From contig WARS01000029.1 of assembly GCA_008933995.1 (NCBI GenBank), positions 20,553,511 through 20,617,510 on the forward strand: a DNA stretch of 64,000 nt, in the 5' to 3' direction. Every line of letters starts with the position of its first letter. Position 1 is the stretch's first letter. Positions 1 through 12,301 of this stretch are shown here, piece by piece. Position numbers and translations under genes: made by a program. This DNA comes from Datnioides undecimradiatus (lineage: Eukaryota > Chordata > Actinopteri > Lobotiformes > Datnioididae). Below the pieces are notes generated by a model. The model made no database searches. It was not told the DNA's origin and saw only the letters and a program-made list of their open reading frames with translations.

Positions 1-1078
1 AGTTAGGAAAGTACATCTTAATATTTGCAGTAAACACAGTTGAAAGAGTAGCTTATATCCTGCGTTGTATATTTTTTGCACCCCAGAAGTCTTTTTTTGT
101 TTTTGTTTTTGTTTTGGATATAGCCTCGGCCATGTTTGTTTGCACAGCTGGGTAAAGACCTCACTGGCTGCCGTCAAGAAGCCTTTTTCCGTTCTGTACA
201 CATGGTGAAATCACCATTAATAACTTGATACAGAGACGATTTCCTGTCGGTAACTTTGCACCTAAGGCCATGTTCAGACTGACTAGAAAAACCCCCGTCC
301 CTCTCATTCATTTTAATTAGGCCAGTCCGGCGACGCAGCAGGGGTGCTAATGCACAGGGCTAAAGGAAAAAAAAAAAGAAATGCAGGGTCGTCCAGTGAA
401 AGAGTTGAACTTGGCTCAACTTTTGCCGCAACGCAACGTGACGTCATCCTGCAAGGCTTTACAGTAGCGTTTACAGTTGCTGCCGTGTACGGTCTCCAGT
501 TTCTGTTACATCTTGTGCCAGTGTTTTAACAGTGCTGTGCCTTCAAACACGTGGATTTGTCCCTCAGACTGGGCCCGAATCACCTGAAACAACACAGCAC
601 TTTGCAGCGTTGGACACAGGGCTGTTTACCGTGTGGTTAGCCTGCTGGAAACGACAGGACGGATGTGCTGCAGCTCAGTTTCGGTGGATGGGACACTCTA
701 GATGATGATGATAAATGTGTATTTTAAGGTTTTGTGCACTGCTGGTTTAATATGAACATCATGCTGATCTCTGATGACCCCTGTCACCTGTGGTTTAAGG
801 GCCTCAGTGCCAAAGGTGTCACGCCTGTGTGTGTGTGTGTGGGAGATCATGGCTTGTGACTCTCTGTGATGTAACGACACTGTCTCTGCCTCACTCAGTC
901 ATTCTTCATGTCTCTCTACCCCTCTCTCTCCACCAATGTTATATTTGGTCAATTCAATCTTCACTAGCCCGTATAATGGTGAACCGTTACTACCCCCCTC
1001 CTCCTCGCTCTTTGTGTGTGTGTGTGTGTGTGTTTAGTGGTGTATGACTATACAAGGCAGAGCATCACTGCAGCAGTT

Positions 1079-1604
1079 AGAGAGAGAGAGAGAGAGAGAG
1101 AGAGCTAGGGGGACACAAGAGACAACACATTTTTAATCCTCCGTCCACCTCTGTGTGCAGGTCTCTCCTCTTTCTCTTTCTTTCTGTCTCTCATTGATCT
1201 TGCTGTTGAGAGGCGGGCCAAGAGAGGCAGTGGAGCGAAGCAAGGGAGAGTGAGCAAGGCAGGGAGAGAGAGAGAGAGAGAGTCACACACAGACAGAGAG
1301 AAAGAAAGCGAGAGAGAGGGAGAAGGGGAGCGATGGAACGAGAGAGGCACAGACTCACACAGATAGAGAGAGAGGAGATAGAGGACTGAGACTGCTGCTG
1401 CAGAGGAGGACAAGAGAGACCACATCCATACTGACACACACACACTTACATGCACACATACACATCCATTCATTCATGCACACATACAAACACAGACTGA
1501 CCCGCACATGCTGACAACAACAGCAACACACTGAAAACACAAACACATGTGCTAACACATTCAAACACACGCGCATACACACACAGACACTGACGCACAT
1601 GCAG
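1079..1604 (+). repeat. GA-rich then CA-rich simple-sequence tract
   Basis: It starts with (AG)13 at 1079-1104. Interrupted purine-rich GA repeats follow to about 1400, and interrupted CA repeats run to about 1604. It probably contributes to the 5' leader of the exon at 1943. Long polypurine tracts of this kind can act as GAGA-type promoter elements, but nothing else in the sequence proves that here. Confidence 0.8.
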
Positions 1605-1889
1605 ACAGTGACCATGGTGCTCCCTGCATCCTGACCAGCTATGAGGATTACACAGATGAAGATGATGATGATGATGAAGATGAAGCGATGAAAGAGTGAG
1701 AGAGACGCCGGCCTGCCACAGCTGAGACCGTAGCCAGGCGGTGGGGAAGTGGGTGGGGTGGTGGGGTGAGGCGGTGGGGCGGCAGGTGGGGGATTGTGGG
1801 ACAGGATGGAGCCGGTTGATAGGACACATCGTGTGCTGTGTGTGTGCCTTGCGTGTGTGTGTGGATGTGTGTGAGTGTGGAGTGTGTGC

Positions 1890-1928
1890 ATGAAGAATAG
1901 GATGCCCCCCCAGCGCGGGACCAGCTAG
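1890..1928 (+). promoter_or_regulatory. Upstream ORF of first exon A
   Basis: An ATG at 1890 opens a 12-codon frame that ends in TAG at 1926-1928, fourteen bases before the main ATG at 1943. The main ATG has C at -3, which is a weak context, so initiation at this short frame could limit translation of the isoform. This assumes the leader is not spliced between 1890 and 1943. Confidence 0.4.
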
Positions 1929-1942
1929 CTAACGTTAGCCAC

Positions 1943-2005
1943 ATGTTGTGCCACTGCAAAGTAGCATGCACCAACAACACCATATCTCTGATGTTTGGAT
2001 GCAAG
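1943..2005 (+). CDS. dlg1: dlg1 alternative first exon A, cysteine-rich N-terminus
   Basis: Encodes 21 residues starting MLCHCKVACTNN and ending FGCK, followed directly by the donor gtaggt at 2006. It resembles an alternative N-terminus that I recall from mammalian PSD-93/DLG2 (MICHCKVACTNN...). As there, it would join the next exon to read FGCK-KYRYQ, and both ends are phase 0. Cysteines at residues 3, 5, 9 and 20 are candidate palmitoylation sites, the way alpha-type MAGUK N-termini reach the plasma membrane. That this form occurs in a dlg1-type gene suggests an alternative exon older than the split of the vertebrate DLG genes. The start is the first ATG of the frame. The protein similarity is strong for so short an exon. 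Confidence 0.82.
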
Positions 2006-2270
2006 GTAGGTAGAGAGCTTTGTGTGTTTGTGTGTGTGTTAGTGTCTGTGTGTGTGTCCAAAAAGAGAGAGAGAGAGGTAAAACAGTGGACAGTGAGAGA
2101 GACACTGACTAAGGCAAAATGTGCTGAGAGAAAGAAGGAAAGAGGTAATGACTAAGCTTGTCAAGGGACTCTGGGTTGAGGTAAACTAAGGTGAGAGTTA
2201 GTAGCCGTCAGGGGAGAGAGAGAGGGAGGGGTGGGGGGCCGTGTGTGTGTGTGTATGCGCGTGTGCGTCC

Positions 2271-2296
2271 GTGTGTGTGTGTGTGTGTGTGTGTGT
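2271..2296 (+). repeat. (GT)13 microsatellite
   Basis: Uninterrupted GT dinucleotides in the first intron, about 265 bases after the donor of first exon A. Confidence 0.95.
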
Positions 2297-3017
2297 TAGA
2301 GAGAGGTAGGGACAGGGAGAGAGAAAAGCAGGTTTGTGTTCTGCTGTCTGATTTCATATTCCAAACTCTGCAGCCAGTTCACCAACATCTTCACCGTAAG
2401 CCCTGTTGCTGCAGCTGTGCAGTCTGATGCTGCCTTCATTCGAATTCAACACTAAAACTAAAGAACTAAGTAACTGTTGGTCTTTTAAAATAAATCTTTA
2501 GCAGTGATACGTGTGTTCCTGGGCTGCAACTCATGCTTATTTTTATCAGTGATTACTGAATGTCTGAACAGTTCAGTCAGTGGGAAAAATGATGTTTATA
2601 ATTGTTTAAACCAGGAAAAACAGCTAATTTCTCCTGTCTTAAATAATGAATCAGTTATTAAAATTCTTGGGGGTTAATTTTGAAGAATAACTGATGAATT
2701 GTTTTTGTGCTCTTTGAAAGTGATGATTGAATTGGAAGCCTCTGTATTTCATTGTTTATCTTAAACACTTCCAAAGTTAAGGAAGCACGTCCTATAATCC
2801 CCCCCGTGCATGTGTGAAATTTTAGATATTGTCTGAAGACGTGCAGCTTTCAAACACCCTACCTAAAAGAGATGGTATCTAACTTTTGCGTCATCTTAAT
2901 TTGAAACAGGGACCTGCCTGATCAAAGACTAATTTCTAGAAATTCACATTTTCTTTGGTTTAAGTCTGACTCCAAAAGTTTGGAGGTTTGATATCCAGCC
3001 ACAGGAAATGCAAGTCA

Positions 3018-3200
3018 GCCGTGTAGCCCAGTGGTGCAGTGCATAGAGCTGCAGTAGTGCAAAGAAGATCTTGGACTTAAGCTCTGCAGACAGCTGGGGC
3101 CTGCAGAGCTCGCATGTTTTTCCTGTGTTTACACTGAGCCCCTGTTTTTCTTTCTGCAGCCCACAAACATGAAGGTTTGTGCTCAGTTGGAGGTTTAACA
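3018..3200 (+). mobile_element. Degenerate SINE-like teleost repeat
   Basis: It starts with an RNA polymerase III box-A-like segment (tagcccagtggtgcagtg). Later segments match, in order, a repeat seen throughout fish genomes: gaagatcttgg, ggcctgcagagctcgcatgtt, a run resembling the ttcctcc-cacagtcc-aaacatg-caggtt block (here cccacaaacatgaaggtt), and cagttggag. It is clearly diverged. No target-site duplication could be fixed. The class assignment (tRNA-derived SINE) is from memory. Confidence 0.5.
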
Positions 3201-6200
3201 TTGTATGCACACTAGTTTCTTACATGGTCACCCTGGGGCACTGTGGGAGAATATCCTTTATGTTGCCTGATGTGAGCCTGGATAGCCTCAAACAACCGCA
3301 GCCTTAACCCTAGAAAGGTTGTCTTTAACCTCTAAGGATTCCTCTATACATCTGTCTCCCTGTGTAAATCTGTATCGCAGCAATTGAAGTTGCCTTAATT
3401 CCACAGTCGCGCCGTTATAAATGTGAAAACTTTAGCCTCCTGATAAGTCTTTGGCATCCCTGAACTGTCATTAAATGTCACCTTATTCCTTACGAGCGTG
3501 CCGGCTTGCTAATTACATAACATCAGGCCATGTTGAGTGAATGAGCTTAGGCTAAAATTGGCAGTCATCGTCATGCAAAGTACTCTGAAACTGTTGAGTG
3601 GAAAATCAACACATGAAATATTAAAGTTCCACCCAAGCGCTTAAGGATCTGTGCCTTTGATGTGGAGGAACTGTTGGTAGGCTGTGCTGCATCTCTGAAT
3701 AGCCGTAAAGCACGCAGCTAACCCAAAAATGGCTTCATAAATGGGTCTATAAACTTGTCCAAATAGCGCAATGAAAGCCGGGCGTGGGCTCGAGAAATGG
3801 GGCGAGAGACACGCGGAAAATAAAAGGCAACGCGTGTATTTTGAAAATGCACATTTAAAGATGTCGTGTTAGTGCGGCGGTCCCAGCAGCGGGGTCGTCT
3901 CACCGATTTGAATGAAAAGAGCGTGAGACGGAGAGGAGGGTGTTCAGTTTCCTGTGACAAATTCATGCACAGCCCTGTAATATAAGACCCTTGTATGCTG
4001 TTGTCCAGTTCAGCGGTTAGCCCATAATAAACTGTACAGACTTCACTTCTGTCTTATTAGATCACCTCACCATGACAGCCTGTTAGACGGAGTCAGGCCG
4101 AGAGACAACTGCTAGGCTGGAGCCGCAGAGAGAGAGAGGAAGGGTCAACATGAGTGTGCGACGCAGGGAGAGCGCTGGTTTTGTCCTCTACAAGTGTAGC
4201 TGGAGAGAGGAGCAAGAGAGTGTGTCCTGAGGATAACGACTGCTTGGGGATTGTTCAGCTTGTGGAAGAGACTTTTGAGAGATGGTCGTGTTGGTCAAGT
4301 ACCGTCATCCATTTGTAGACTTTCATTAGGTCGTGTGCACGGAAAGCTCAGGCTCTGCAAGCGTCAGTGTTGCACTGCATTTGTGTTTCTATGCATCAGG
4401 GTTGACTTGCACCTGGATGTCTAACTATTCCACTTTTCCACCTTTTTGTCCACTGCTTGCATAAATAATATTATTATTAGACTTTGCTTTGGATAAGAAG
4501 GTGTTGTCTTTGCGTTGACACGAATTAACAGAGTAAAAGTGGCAGTTCAGTTGGACTGTTGCTCTAACAGCATGTCAAGAGCATCAGTGATGTGGATATA
4601 TTAAATAAGCGGATCACAAATTCAGAAAGTCATGATGTTAAAATCATGATATCACGACATTATGATACATAAATCTAGTCTAATATCATTATATTGATAT
4701 AATAAAATTGTGTTGCTCATCAGATTCAGTTACCATTTCTTTTCCATTTATACTTCCTTTAGCCTAAACTATCTTTTCTCTTTTAAAGTTATTTGTACTG
4801 TATTATTTATGGCTGCTGTAATACCAGAATTTCCTAATTAATAAAGTACTATTTTATTCTAATCTATTTGGAAAATCTAAACACAGATTGGCCTATTAAC
4901 CACTAAACCTCCATTCCCTTCTAGTATCATAATCATAATGGACTCACTGCGCTATACACTTTTCACTATAATGTCTATAGAGTATAACATAGTGTAAAGT
5001 GAGGGCACAGTGACTGTAGTCATTAAGTGTGACCAAACATCGTTGCTGCTGGAAATGATTCCATATGCACAGGCAACGCATCAAACATTAAACGCTGTGT
5101 TAATGTTACATATTCATACGTTATGATCATGACTACTGGTAAATGCTGTGCTGTCTTGCAAGTAATGTATGACAGTATAGTAATGTACCCTTTTTGTACA
5201 TGAGAATAAGCTAATGTTAGCATTTTCAACTCATGCAAAAACAGGTGTAAGGCAGTTAAGGATTTTTATTTCTGTCATACTACATTTGGATAAACAAATC
5301 ATATATTTATGATTTAATATATAATTATTAAACCATAGTGGGGGGTTTTCTGTATATTTTGGTGTCTTTTAGCTTTTTTTTTTTTTTTTTTGGAGTTGCC
5401 ATTACTGAACCCTGTAGAGTGAAACGTACCATTGTATGTTTTCACTGACATGGAAAACATGCATTGTAAAGTCTAATTTAACCTCATTTAAACACAAGAT
5501 ACAAGGAGCACAACAGAGAAACAAACACAGATGTGGGGGGGGGGCGGGGGTGTGATATACATGAGGCTGAGCTGCATTCATTTTACCTTGCCAGCAATGT
5601 GTCCATTGCTGAGGCTGTTTAAGTGCCTGAGAAGATAAATCAAACACACCTTAACTAGGTCAGACATTTCAACACATTCAAAATAGATGAATCTGTTCCT
5701 CTCTTTCTGCTCAGGTCTGTGTATTTTTACTGAAGACACTTTACTGACTCGCGGCCCACTGAAGTCGCTGTAGGTTTTCTCTTCTCTCAAGCTTTAAAGA
5801 GCTTTGCCCTCCCTTAAACATATTTTATTATATTTTAAGTTGCACCTTTTAGATTTTATGAACTTGCAATTTAACCATTTGAAATGACTTCAGTCAGTCA
5901 AGTCTTTGTTTTTCAGCCGTGTTATGCTACTTTCATCCGCTCTTCTTCTAAATACTTAATTTCCTGTTGCTGTTTCTTTTCTATTTATACTTGTTATCAC
6001 CATTTTCAGGTTTAAGGAACACTTAAAGCTTCTTGTTGAAACCCTGGGCGTGTTTAACTCTCAGCTGTGACCGCTTAAAGTTACATTACATTGCATTAAA
6101 ATACAGTATTAGGTGCATTCAGGTGGGATGATGTGAGGAACTTGTGCACATACAGGAAAACATATATATGTATATATAAAACCGCATATTTTTCACTGTC

Positions 6201-6458
6201 ACGTCGTCATTGTTGCCACATGAATCCAGTCATCAGCTGTTCTCTGATGCTCCTGCCTTGGTAAGAAGTACTTTTGTACTTCATGCCAATAGAGCAGGAG
6301 AGAGAGCGTGATGTGAGGGACAGAGAGAATGAAAAGAGATGGAGGAAGAGAGAGAGATGAAGGCACGTGTGTGTGTGAGAAGTCCCTTACGGCAGAGGAT
6401 CCCCTGCTCTTTCATATCTCACCAAGCGTGACTAACGCCTGGCTTTACTCTCTCTCCC

Positions 6459-6750
6459 ACACACACAAACACACACACACACACAAGCGGATACAAACCA
6501 ACACATAGACATATACGAGGATGCTGAATCTGCTCCCAATCTAGTCACGTTTCTCTGGCTACGCAAGACTGGCTGACACACTAACACATGACAGCAACAG
6601 AGTGCACGCGTGTGTTTCTGTGTCTGCGCGTGTGTGTTTGTGTGTGTGTGTGTGTGTTTGTTCAGCAGGCTATCTGCAGGCAGAGTCCTGATTAGGAATG
6701 CTTGGCTTTTGCTAGTTGAACAAGCAGAACAGACACACACACACACACAC
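6459..6750 (+). repeat. CA / GT / CA microsatellite cluster
   Basis: CA tract at 6459-6485, interrupted GT tract at 6629-6660, then (CA)9-10 at 6732-6750. The opposite orientations mean the middle tract can pair with either neighbour in RNA or single-stranded DNA. Cysteine/valine- or threonine/histidine-rich open frames across this region are products of the repeats. Confidence 0.9.
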
Positions 6751-9732
6751 TGGGATGCAGAAGCAGACATATTTGGTGTCTCTGTTCATTCATGCATTAA
6801 TTCATTCAGAGGTGTTCTTATGCCATGTGAAAATCAAACGCCAAATATAGGATTATGGCTGACTACTCGTGTGTGTGTGTGTGTGCGTGCATGCCTGTGC
6901 GTGTGAGTGCAGAGGGCAGCAGCAGCAGTGTTGTGACAACAGTGTGAGCCAGGGTCTCTTCAGGGTCTTAGTGCCTGGCTGTTCAAACGCCGCTCTCAAG
7001 ATTATTTTGAGGCACTTCTGACTAATTAGCGAGTCGACAGTGAATGAAAAGATCGGAGCGAGGCGCGGGGAGGAGACGAGATGTGCTGAAGGTCATGCGA
7101 CGGGTTCAGATCAGTTCATTTTCGTCAGAGCGGTGTTTACTCCCAATCAGTCTAAATGAGGTTAAAGTATGCAGCTGGGGATGCAGGGGCAGAGCGCGCG
7201 CACACAGTCAGTCCACGTCCGTTCGAATCTGCAGGAATTAGCTGATACTGCTCTGCACGGAAATGCTCTCCTGTGCAAAGCAGACGCCCACTCCCTGCCC
7301 CAAAACACGGTTTCCATGCCGGCCGTGGTGACAGCTGCAGTGCAGGGTCAAATGCAGCAATAGTGCCTTAATGTCTCATTGGTACTGCTCTAATAATCTT
7401 GATTTCAGTAAATATGGTTGCTAAAGCATGAATTTAGAAATATCACATGGTCACATCAGGGTTTTTTTTATTTTTTATTTAAATCAAGAACGGTTCAGGC
7501 TTATCACTAAATAACTCATTAAAAATGAAATACCAATAACAGTCTGAGCCTGAGAGCAAAACGTCTAAATATCTCTCTCGGGAAAGAAGTTTAATTAAGA
7601 CTGTGGGCTGTGTAGTTACTGACTTAGAGACACAGGGGAGCTGGATGCTAAATCACACAGGCACACTTGTTTTCGTAGTTTATTAACACGGTATATCGAC
7701 TTACATTTCCTTGGACGCTTGACTTAACCTTAGCCATCGCTGCCACATGCCGTGCCAGCTAATTCAAACATCTTTACCCTAACAACTAAATGTTTAAGCT
7801 TGCCGGGAACTAGCTTTTTGCCAGCAGATTGTTTGCTGGCACAGGTTTTTTGATGAATGCACATTCAGAGAGAGATGCCTAGAGAGAGAGAGCACGAGTC
7901 AAATGCCAAAAGGTCAAATGTCACGTTAATGGGACTGACTGTGCGACTGTCTGGTTCTCTGTAGGGGAGGTGAATCTATCTCTACTCTCAGTCTGCAGGC
8001 TGTATTTGTGGGATCATGGTGGTTTACTTTAGCGTAGCTCGTCGGTTTCCACAACAGCTCGGCCTTATGCAAGCACATATCTCTTCCTCCTCTTCACGCC
8101 GTCTCTCATTAAAGTCTTTAATGATGCTTCTCTTTGGTTCACCTGATCTGTATGCGACAGACGTATGGAAAAAGCGATAACCTAAATCATCGCTCGTCAA
8201 AATCTAAACCCGACATTGCTGTAGGTTATAAAATCGACATGTAACAGTTACATCACAAGCCCTGCAATGTAAAGATTACATTAGACAGCACAGTATTGCT
8301 GTATAACACGTCAGGCTGGATTTCTGAGAGTATAGGGATGTTATTTCTGTTTTTCAAAATATATATATTTAAGTTCATGAAAAAGACTACAGCAAAACCA
8401 AAGGGAGGCCATAAGAGATCCAGCTGAACACCTGATGCAACAGTGCACAAACAGTGACGTGTGCAGAAAATGGCACAAACGGATGATCAACCAAACCTTT
8501 TTCCCCCTTAAGTGTGCCTGTAGCCTGAAACTGTGCCTTTACTCATGTTAAACAAACAGGCAGGAGTCAGGAAGCCTGGCAAGCAAACTTAAGCAATCAG
8601 AGTGCAGGCAAGTCAGATGGTAAACCCCTTGCAGGAGTCAGTATAAAGGTAAATGAGGAGGAAAATGGCAAGAATCAGGTCGATATTATGAGCATTTCCT
8701 CCCTGTTGGACACGGCGTTGTATTACTCAGCAGCTGCTTTGGCATATGAGTGTTAAGCTGTGGCACAGTGAGGCTGAGAGCGGTTGGCAGCCAAATAGTC
8801 TTAACGTGCGAGTGGCTGCAAATCCTTTAAAAGGGCTTCTCACGCCGCGCAGCCCTCTCACTTTCATTTGGAGTGAAGTGTCCCTTTAACCTTCAGTTAA
8901 AGTCAAGCTGCGAGTTAAGTACCTGCAATGTTGTGAATGAGTAATAGGGGTTTTTTTAGGGGAGGGGGGTTGTTGTTGTTGTTTTCTGTTATCCCACTAT
9001 TGATATGATCAGAAAACAAACAAGTTTTAAAATGACCCCAGGAACTTATTTTGCGTCTCTTCATCAGACGCCCCTTTTTATTGTTTGGGATGCATTTAAG
9101 GACTTTCACCTGGAGTCACCTCACCAGCGTGCTTCCTGGTAGGAGTGAGTGACCCGGTTGCGAACAGAGGGGGCCGTCCTCTCAGCTGCTCAGCTGCCGA
9201 AGTTGCACACCGTGTAACCACAATGTCACAGATTCAGAAGTAGCTCAGCACCCGTTGTCCCGCCCCTCCCTCGGCTCAGCTGCCTCTCTCGACTGTACTC
9301 TGTCCAGTAAGGCAGAAAAAACATCCAATCTCTTTTTTTTTTCTATAGAGATGAAGAGAAGCGAAGGGGAGTGCGTGGGAATGGGGAATGAGACGGGGGA
9401 GGGGAAAGCGAGAGCTGGTGTAGTGTGAGTCTGGGATGCAGGAGGGAAGGAGACATGATGAAGGTATTCAGAGATGACGAGGAGAGAAAGGAGTAGCTCC
9501 CTGCAGCAGGCCTGGCGCCAGCTCACTGTCCTCGTCTTATTCCGCGTCTCATTTTGCCTAAAAAGTTGTGCGTCAGGCTCAGTGTGTTTGCACGTGTGTG
9601 TGTGTGCATCCATGTATATACAATACAGAAGGCTCAGGAAACAATTACTGCCATGCTGTGTGTACACCTGGGCTGCCGCGTGCGCTCATACGCAAAAACT
9701 GCACGATGAAAACATCTCACTACACATGCATG

Positions 9733-9756
9733 CACACACACACACACACACACACA
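9733..9756 (+). repeat. (CA)12 microsatellite
   Basis: Uninterrupted CA dinucleotides about 250 bases before the acceptor of the KYRYQ exon. Confidence 0.95.
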
Positions 9757-10001
9757 ATACACTCTCTGCTATGCTCTTTTATGCTCTCTGCAATATTGCA
9801 CTAATCCTTTTTTCTCTTCCACCTTGACTTAATCTTCTTAACTAACCTCTTTCTTCTTCTCTGTTTTTTCCTGCTTCCTGCATACCTTCCTCTACCTCGC
9901 CTCCCCAACCACCTCTTTTTCCCTTCTCATCTATTTTTCTACTCCTCTTATACCTCCCGGTTTCCTCTCCTCCTCCTCCACCCCCTCCTTTCTCGCTGTA
10001 G

Positions 10002-10334
10002 AAGTATCGGTATCAAGAAGAGGAAGGGGCATCACCAGGTGCCCCAAAACTCCACCAACACCCCTGCCATCAGCACCCAATGGGAGTAGCCAGAGAGCTG
10101 AGGGACGGAGGGACCCTGGGGAGGGAGGGGAGAGAGGGCGGGACCTGGAGGAGAGAGGGAGGGGGCGCCGGGACCATGGAGAGAGAAAGGGAGCGGTCGC
10201 TGGGGAGGGACGGATCTCTCGGTCGCCACGGTGACCTGCGGGGCGCGGAGCTGGTGCAGGTGGCGGAGCGGCAGCTGTCTCAGATTCAACACGTTCACGG
10301 ATACGTCACTCACACACACATCACGCCTGCTCAG
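10002..10334 (+). CDS. dlg1: dlg1 KYRYQ exon (N-terminal segment upstream of the PDZ domains)
   Basis: 111 codons, phase 0 at both ends. The acceptor follows an exceptionally long pyrimidine tract; the donor is cag|gtaact. The exon begins KYRYQEEEG, the signature shared by DLG1, DLG2 and DLG4. It ends AELVQVAERQLSQIQHVHGY then VTHTHITPAQ, equivalent to the PELVHVSEKNLS-IENVHG segment of mammalian DLG1 and DLG2. Between these is a low-complexity insertion, residues about 28-80, rich in Arg, Gly and Glu (for example GREGREGGTWRREGGG and MERERERS) and not present in the mammalian proteins I know. It keeps the frame open. The exon would connect an L27-type or cysteine-type N-terminus to the common exon at 40688. 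The ATG at 10080 lies inside it and is not needed as a start. Confidence 0.88.
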
Positions 10335-10429
10335 GTAACTCACGCTGGATGCGGCTTTGTCAAACACACGTGTGCGTCTTACGTGCCACACTGTCTGTCT
10401 GCTCCCTGCGCTGTCTACCTGTTTCAGAA

Positions 10430-10430
<1 letters not shown>

Positions 10431-10457
<27 letters not shown>
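10431..10457 (+). repeat. (CA)13 microsatellite
   Basis: CA repeat about 100 bases downstream of the donor of the KYRYQ exon. Confidence 0.95.
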
Positions 10458-10461
<4 letters not shown>

Positions 10462-12273
10462 TCTTTAACAGATGCAACAAATGCTGTAAACCTGGGCCCA
10501 TATACTCTTCCAGTTGTATGAAACCTTTAGTTGATTGTTATTTTTCCGCTCAAAGGCCCAATAAATCAGTGCTGAGCTCATAAATTTTGCATTATGTTCA
10601 TAAATAATTGAAGATGTCCAGGTGCAGTCTCAGTTGTTCATAATTTAAATGACAGCCCAGCTCCCCCGACCGTGTTTACCAAGCATTAATATTAAAACAA
10701 ACGTTTAACTGTTCCACAAGAATATAACAACGTGTTGATTTACTGTCCTGTGTAAATCAACTCGGAAGTGAGCGTATGCTCCAGTCCTGACCCTGTGTGT
10801 ATACTACTGATTTGTTCTGCCAGTTACACTGTGAGGGGAATGTAATTGCTGCCTGGACTACGTATGGTGGGAACGTGCGAGGCGGAGAACTTTAACATCC
10901 CACGCGTGGTTAGAGTTGGGCAACAAAAGCAATCGGGTCAACATCATTTCTCATGCTTCCAGTTACCGTTGACCATGACTATATTTAACCAAGACCACAG
11001 TCTTTCTGCAAATGCCCTTTTTAAAGTTCCTCTAAAAACAATCATGCTTCATTTGTTTGCAAGAGCAACAGTGTAGCTGCTTTACATCTCTCAAACACGT
11101 ATTAGCTGTTGCAAATAAGTAGTGTATATATAATCAGTGGTTTAAATGAGACAGGCCTGCCAGTCTTTTGTGTTTCTTTGTTGTTTGTTTGTGAATTTAA
11201 ATGCACTTCTTTTGGGATCCTCTGCCTTTTGAAACCCTTTTATTTATTTATTTTTAAAACGCCGGTGGATGAATTATAATGCAGTCAAGCTCAAATTAAG
11301 CCTGTTTGTCATAGTCACAGAAAAGATGACGTGCTGGAGATAAACCATTTTTGGCTAACAGCGGTGACGCGCGTCCCGTCTTTTGTGCGGTCTTTTATCC
11401 AGCGTCAGGTCTAAAACCATCAATTTCTATTTTTTTTTTTTTTTTTAAAGCTCTTGTTGGCGGACGCAGCTCCTTTATCAACTTCAGCTGCAGTCAGAAG
11501 TTTGCCTCAATGTGGCTCCAGAATTAAATAGGTCTTTTTAAGTACTTAGAAGTCAAGGATACTGGCCTAAATTTCCTCCCATGCGCGGAGCCGTTCTTTG
11601 TACCAGGAGAATACTTTTGCAGAACTGTGCATGCAGGGATTCAGTCGAACGCTTGTCCCATTTTTTAGTAATGAGGCCCATTACTATCTCCGCTCTGCAC
11701 TCGGTCTGTGTCTGTCTGGCTCCCTCTCTCTTTGTCTCCCTTTCCTTTGCCCCTCTATCTCTCTCACACACGCTCGTAATCGCGCGGCGTAGCCCGGTAA
11801 TCTTTTTATTTTGGTTGATTGGGCTGTATCTGTCTGCAGATTAGTGCTTACGTCGCTGTGCGCGCGCGCAGCCTCCGACCGCACACGCTTGTTTCCCTGC
11901 TGCGCGCGCAAAGACACACACACCTCATTATACTCCTTAATGTGTACGTTATCTTTTGTTAAAGCTCCATTATACTTTTTTTTTTTTTTTGAATTGTAGG
12001 TTTTATTGCTGTCTGGTAAATCAGAATTATGGTCTTTTATACATGGAGACTAAGAAAAGCAATGGCCACATTAAAGTTACACAGGAATATGCTAATTAAG
12101 ACTGTAAAATGAGTTACTTCCGCATCAATTACTTGGCACTAAAGAAGGCGAATAAAGGGCTGTTAACCCAGCGGTTTGGATTCTCTGTTACTATCAAGAC
12201 ACAAAAGGCTTTTCAGTCATTTTAAATCACTAAACAAACATTAAAATAAGATTTAAAACAGCAGTATTGCATT

Positions 12274-12301
12274 TGTGTGTGTGTGTGTGTGTGTGTGTGT
12301 T
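12274..12301 (+). repeat. (GT)14 microsatellite
   Basis: Uninterrupted GT dinucleotides inside the intron that follows the KYRYQ exon. Confidence 0.95.

Larger units (their letters stand above)
1..1942 (+). other. 5' flank or upstream intron, and leader of first exon A
   Basis: There is no coding exon. The first kilobase is ordinary mixed sequence. From about 1079 to 1604 it is dominated by GA and CA simple repeats, and 1660-1690 is a GAT/GAA-rich run. About 1735-1800 is a GT/GGTGGG-rich stretch. The sequence just before 1943 is probably the promoter and 5' leader of the alternative first exon, since that exon starts with an ATG and has no obvious acceptor. If a beta (L27) first exon exists further upstream, the whole stretch is also its intron. 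Confidence 0.6.
2006..10001 (+). other. dlg1: Intron between first exon A and the KYRYQ exon
   Basis: 8.0 kb. The donor gtaggt is followed within 15 bases by GT-rich sequence, including a (GT)13 run at 2271-2296. The acceptor at 10001 follows a very long pyrimidine tract (about 9810-9998). Inside are a degenerate SINE-like repeat (about 3018-3200), poly-T at 5374-5391, a CA/GT/CA cluster at 6459-6750 and (CA)12 at 9733-9756. I see no coding exon. Blocks such as 3360-3720 and 8750-8900 are free of simple repeats, but I cannot assign them a function. Confidence 0.75.

Noticed and set aside
1600..1690. Acidic frame rich in Asp/Glu before first exon A
   Set aside because: It derives from GAT/GAA repeats, has no ATG in the open stretch and ends in a stop, so it is more likely leader sequence.
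10080..10583. Separate gene starting at the ATG at 10080
   Set aside because: It is the in-frame continuation of the KYRYQ exon, and the 3' part beyond 10334 is intron after a good donor and includes a CA repeat.
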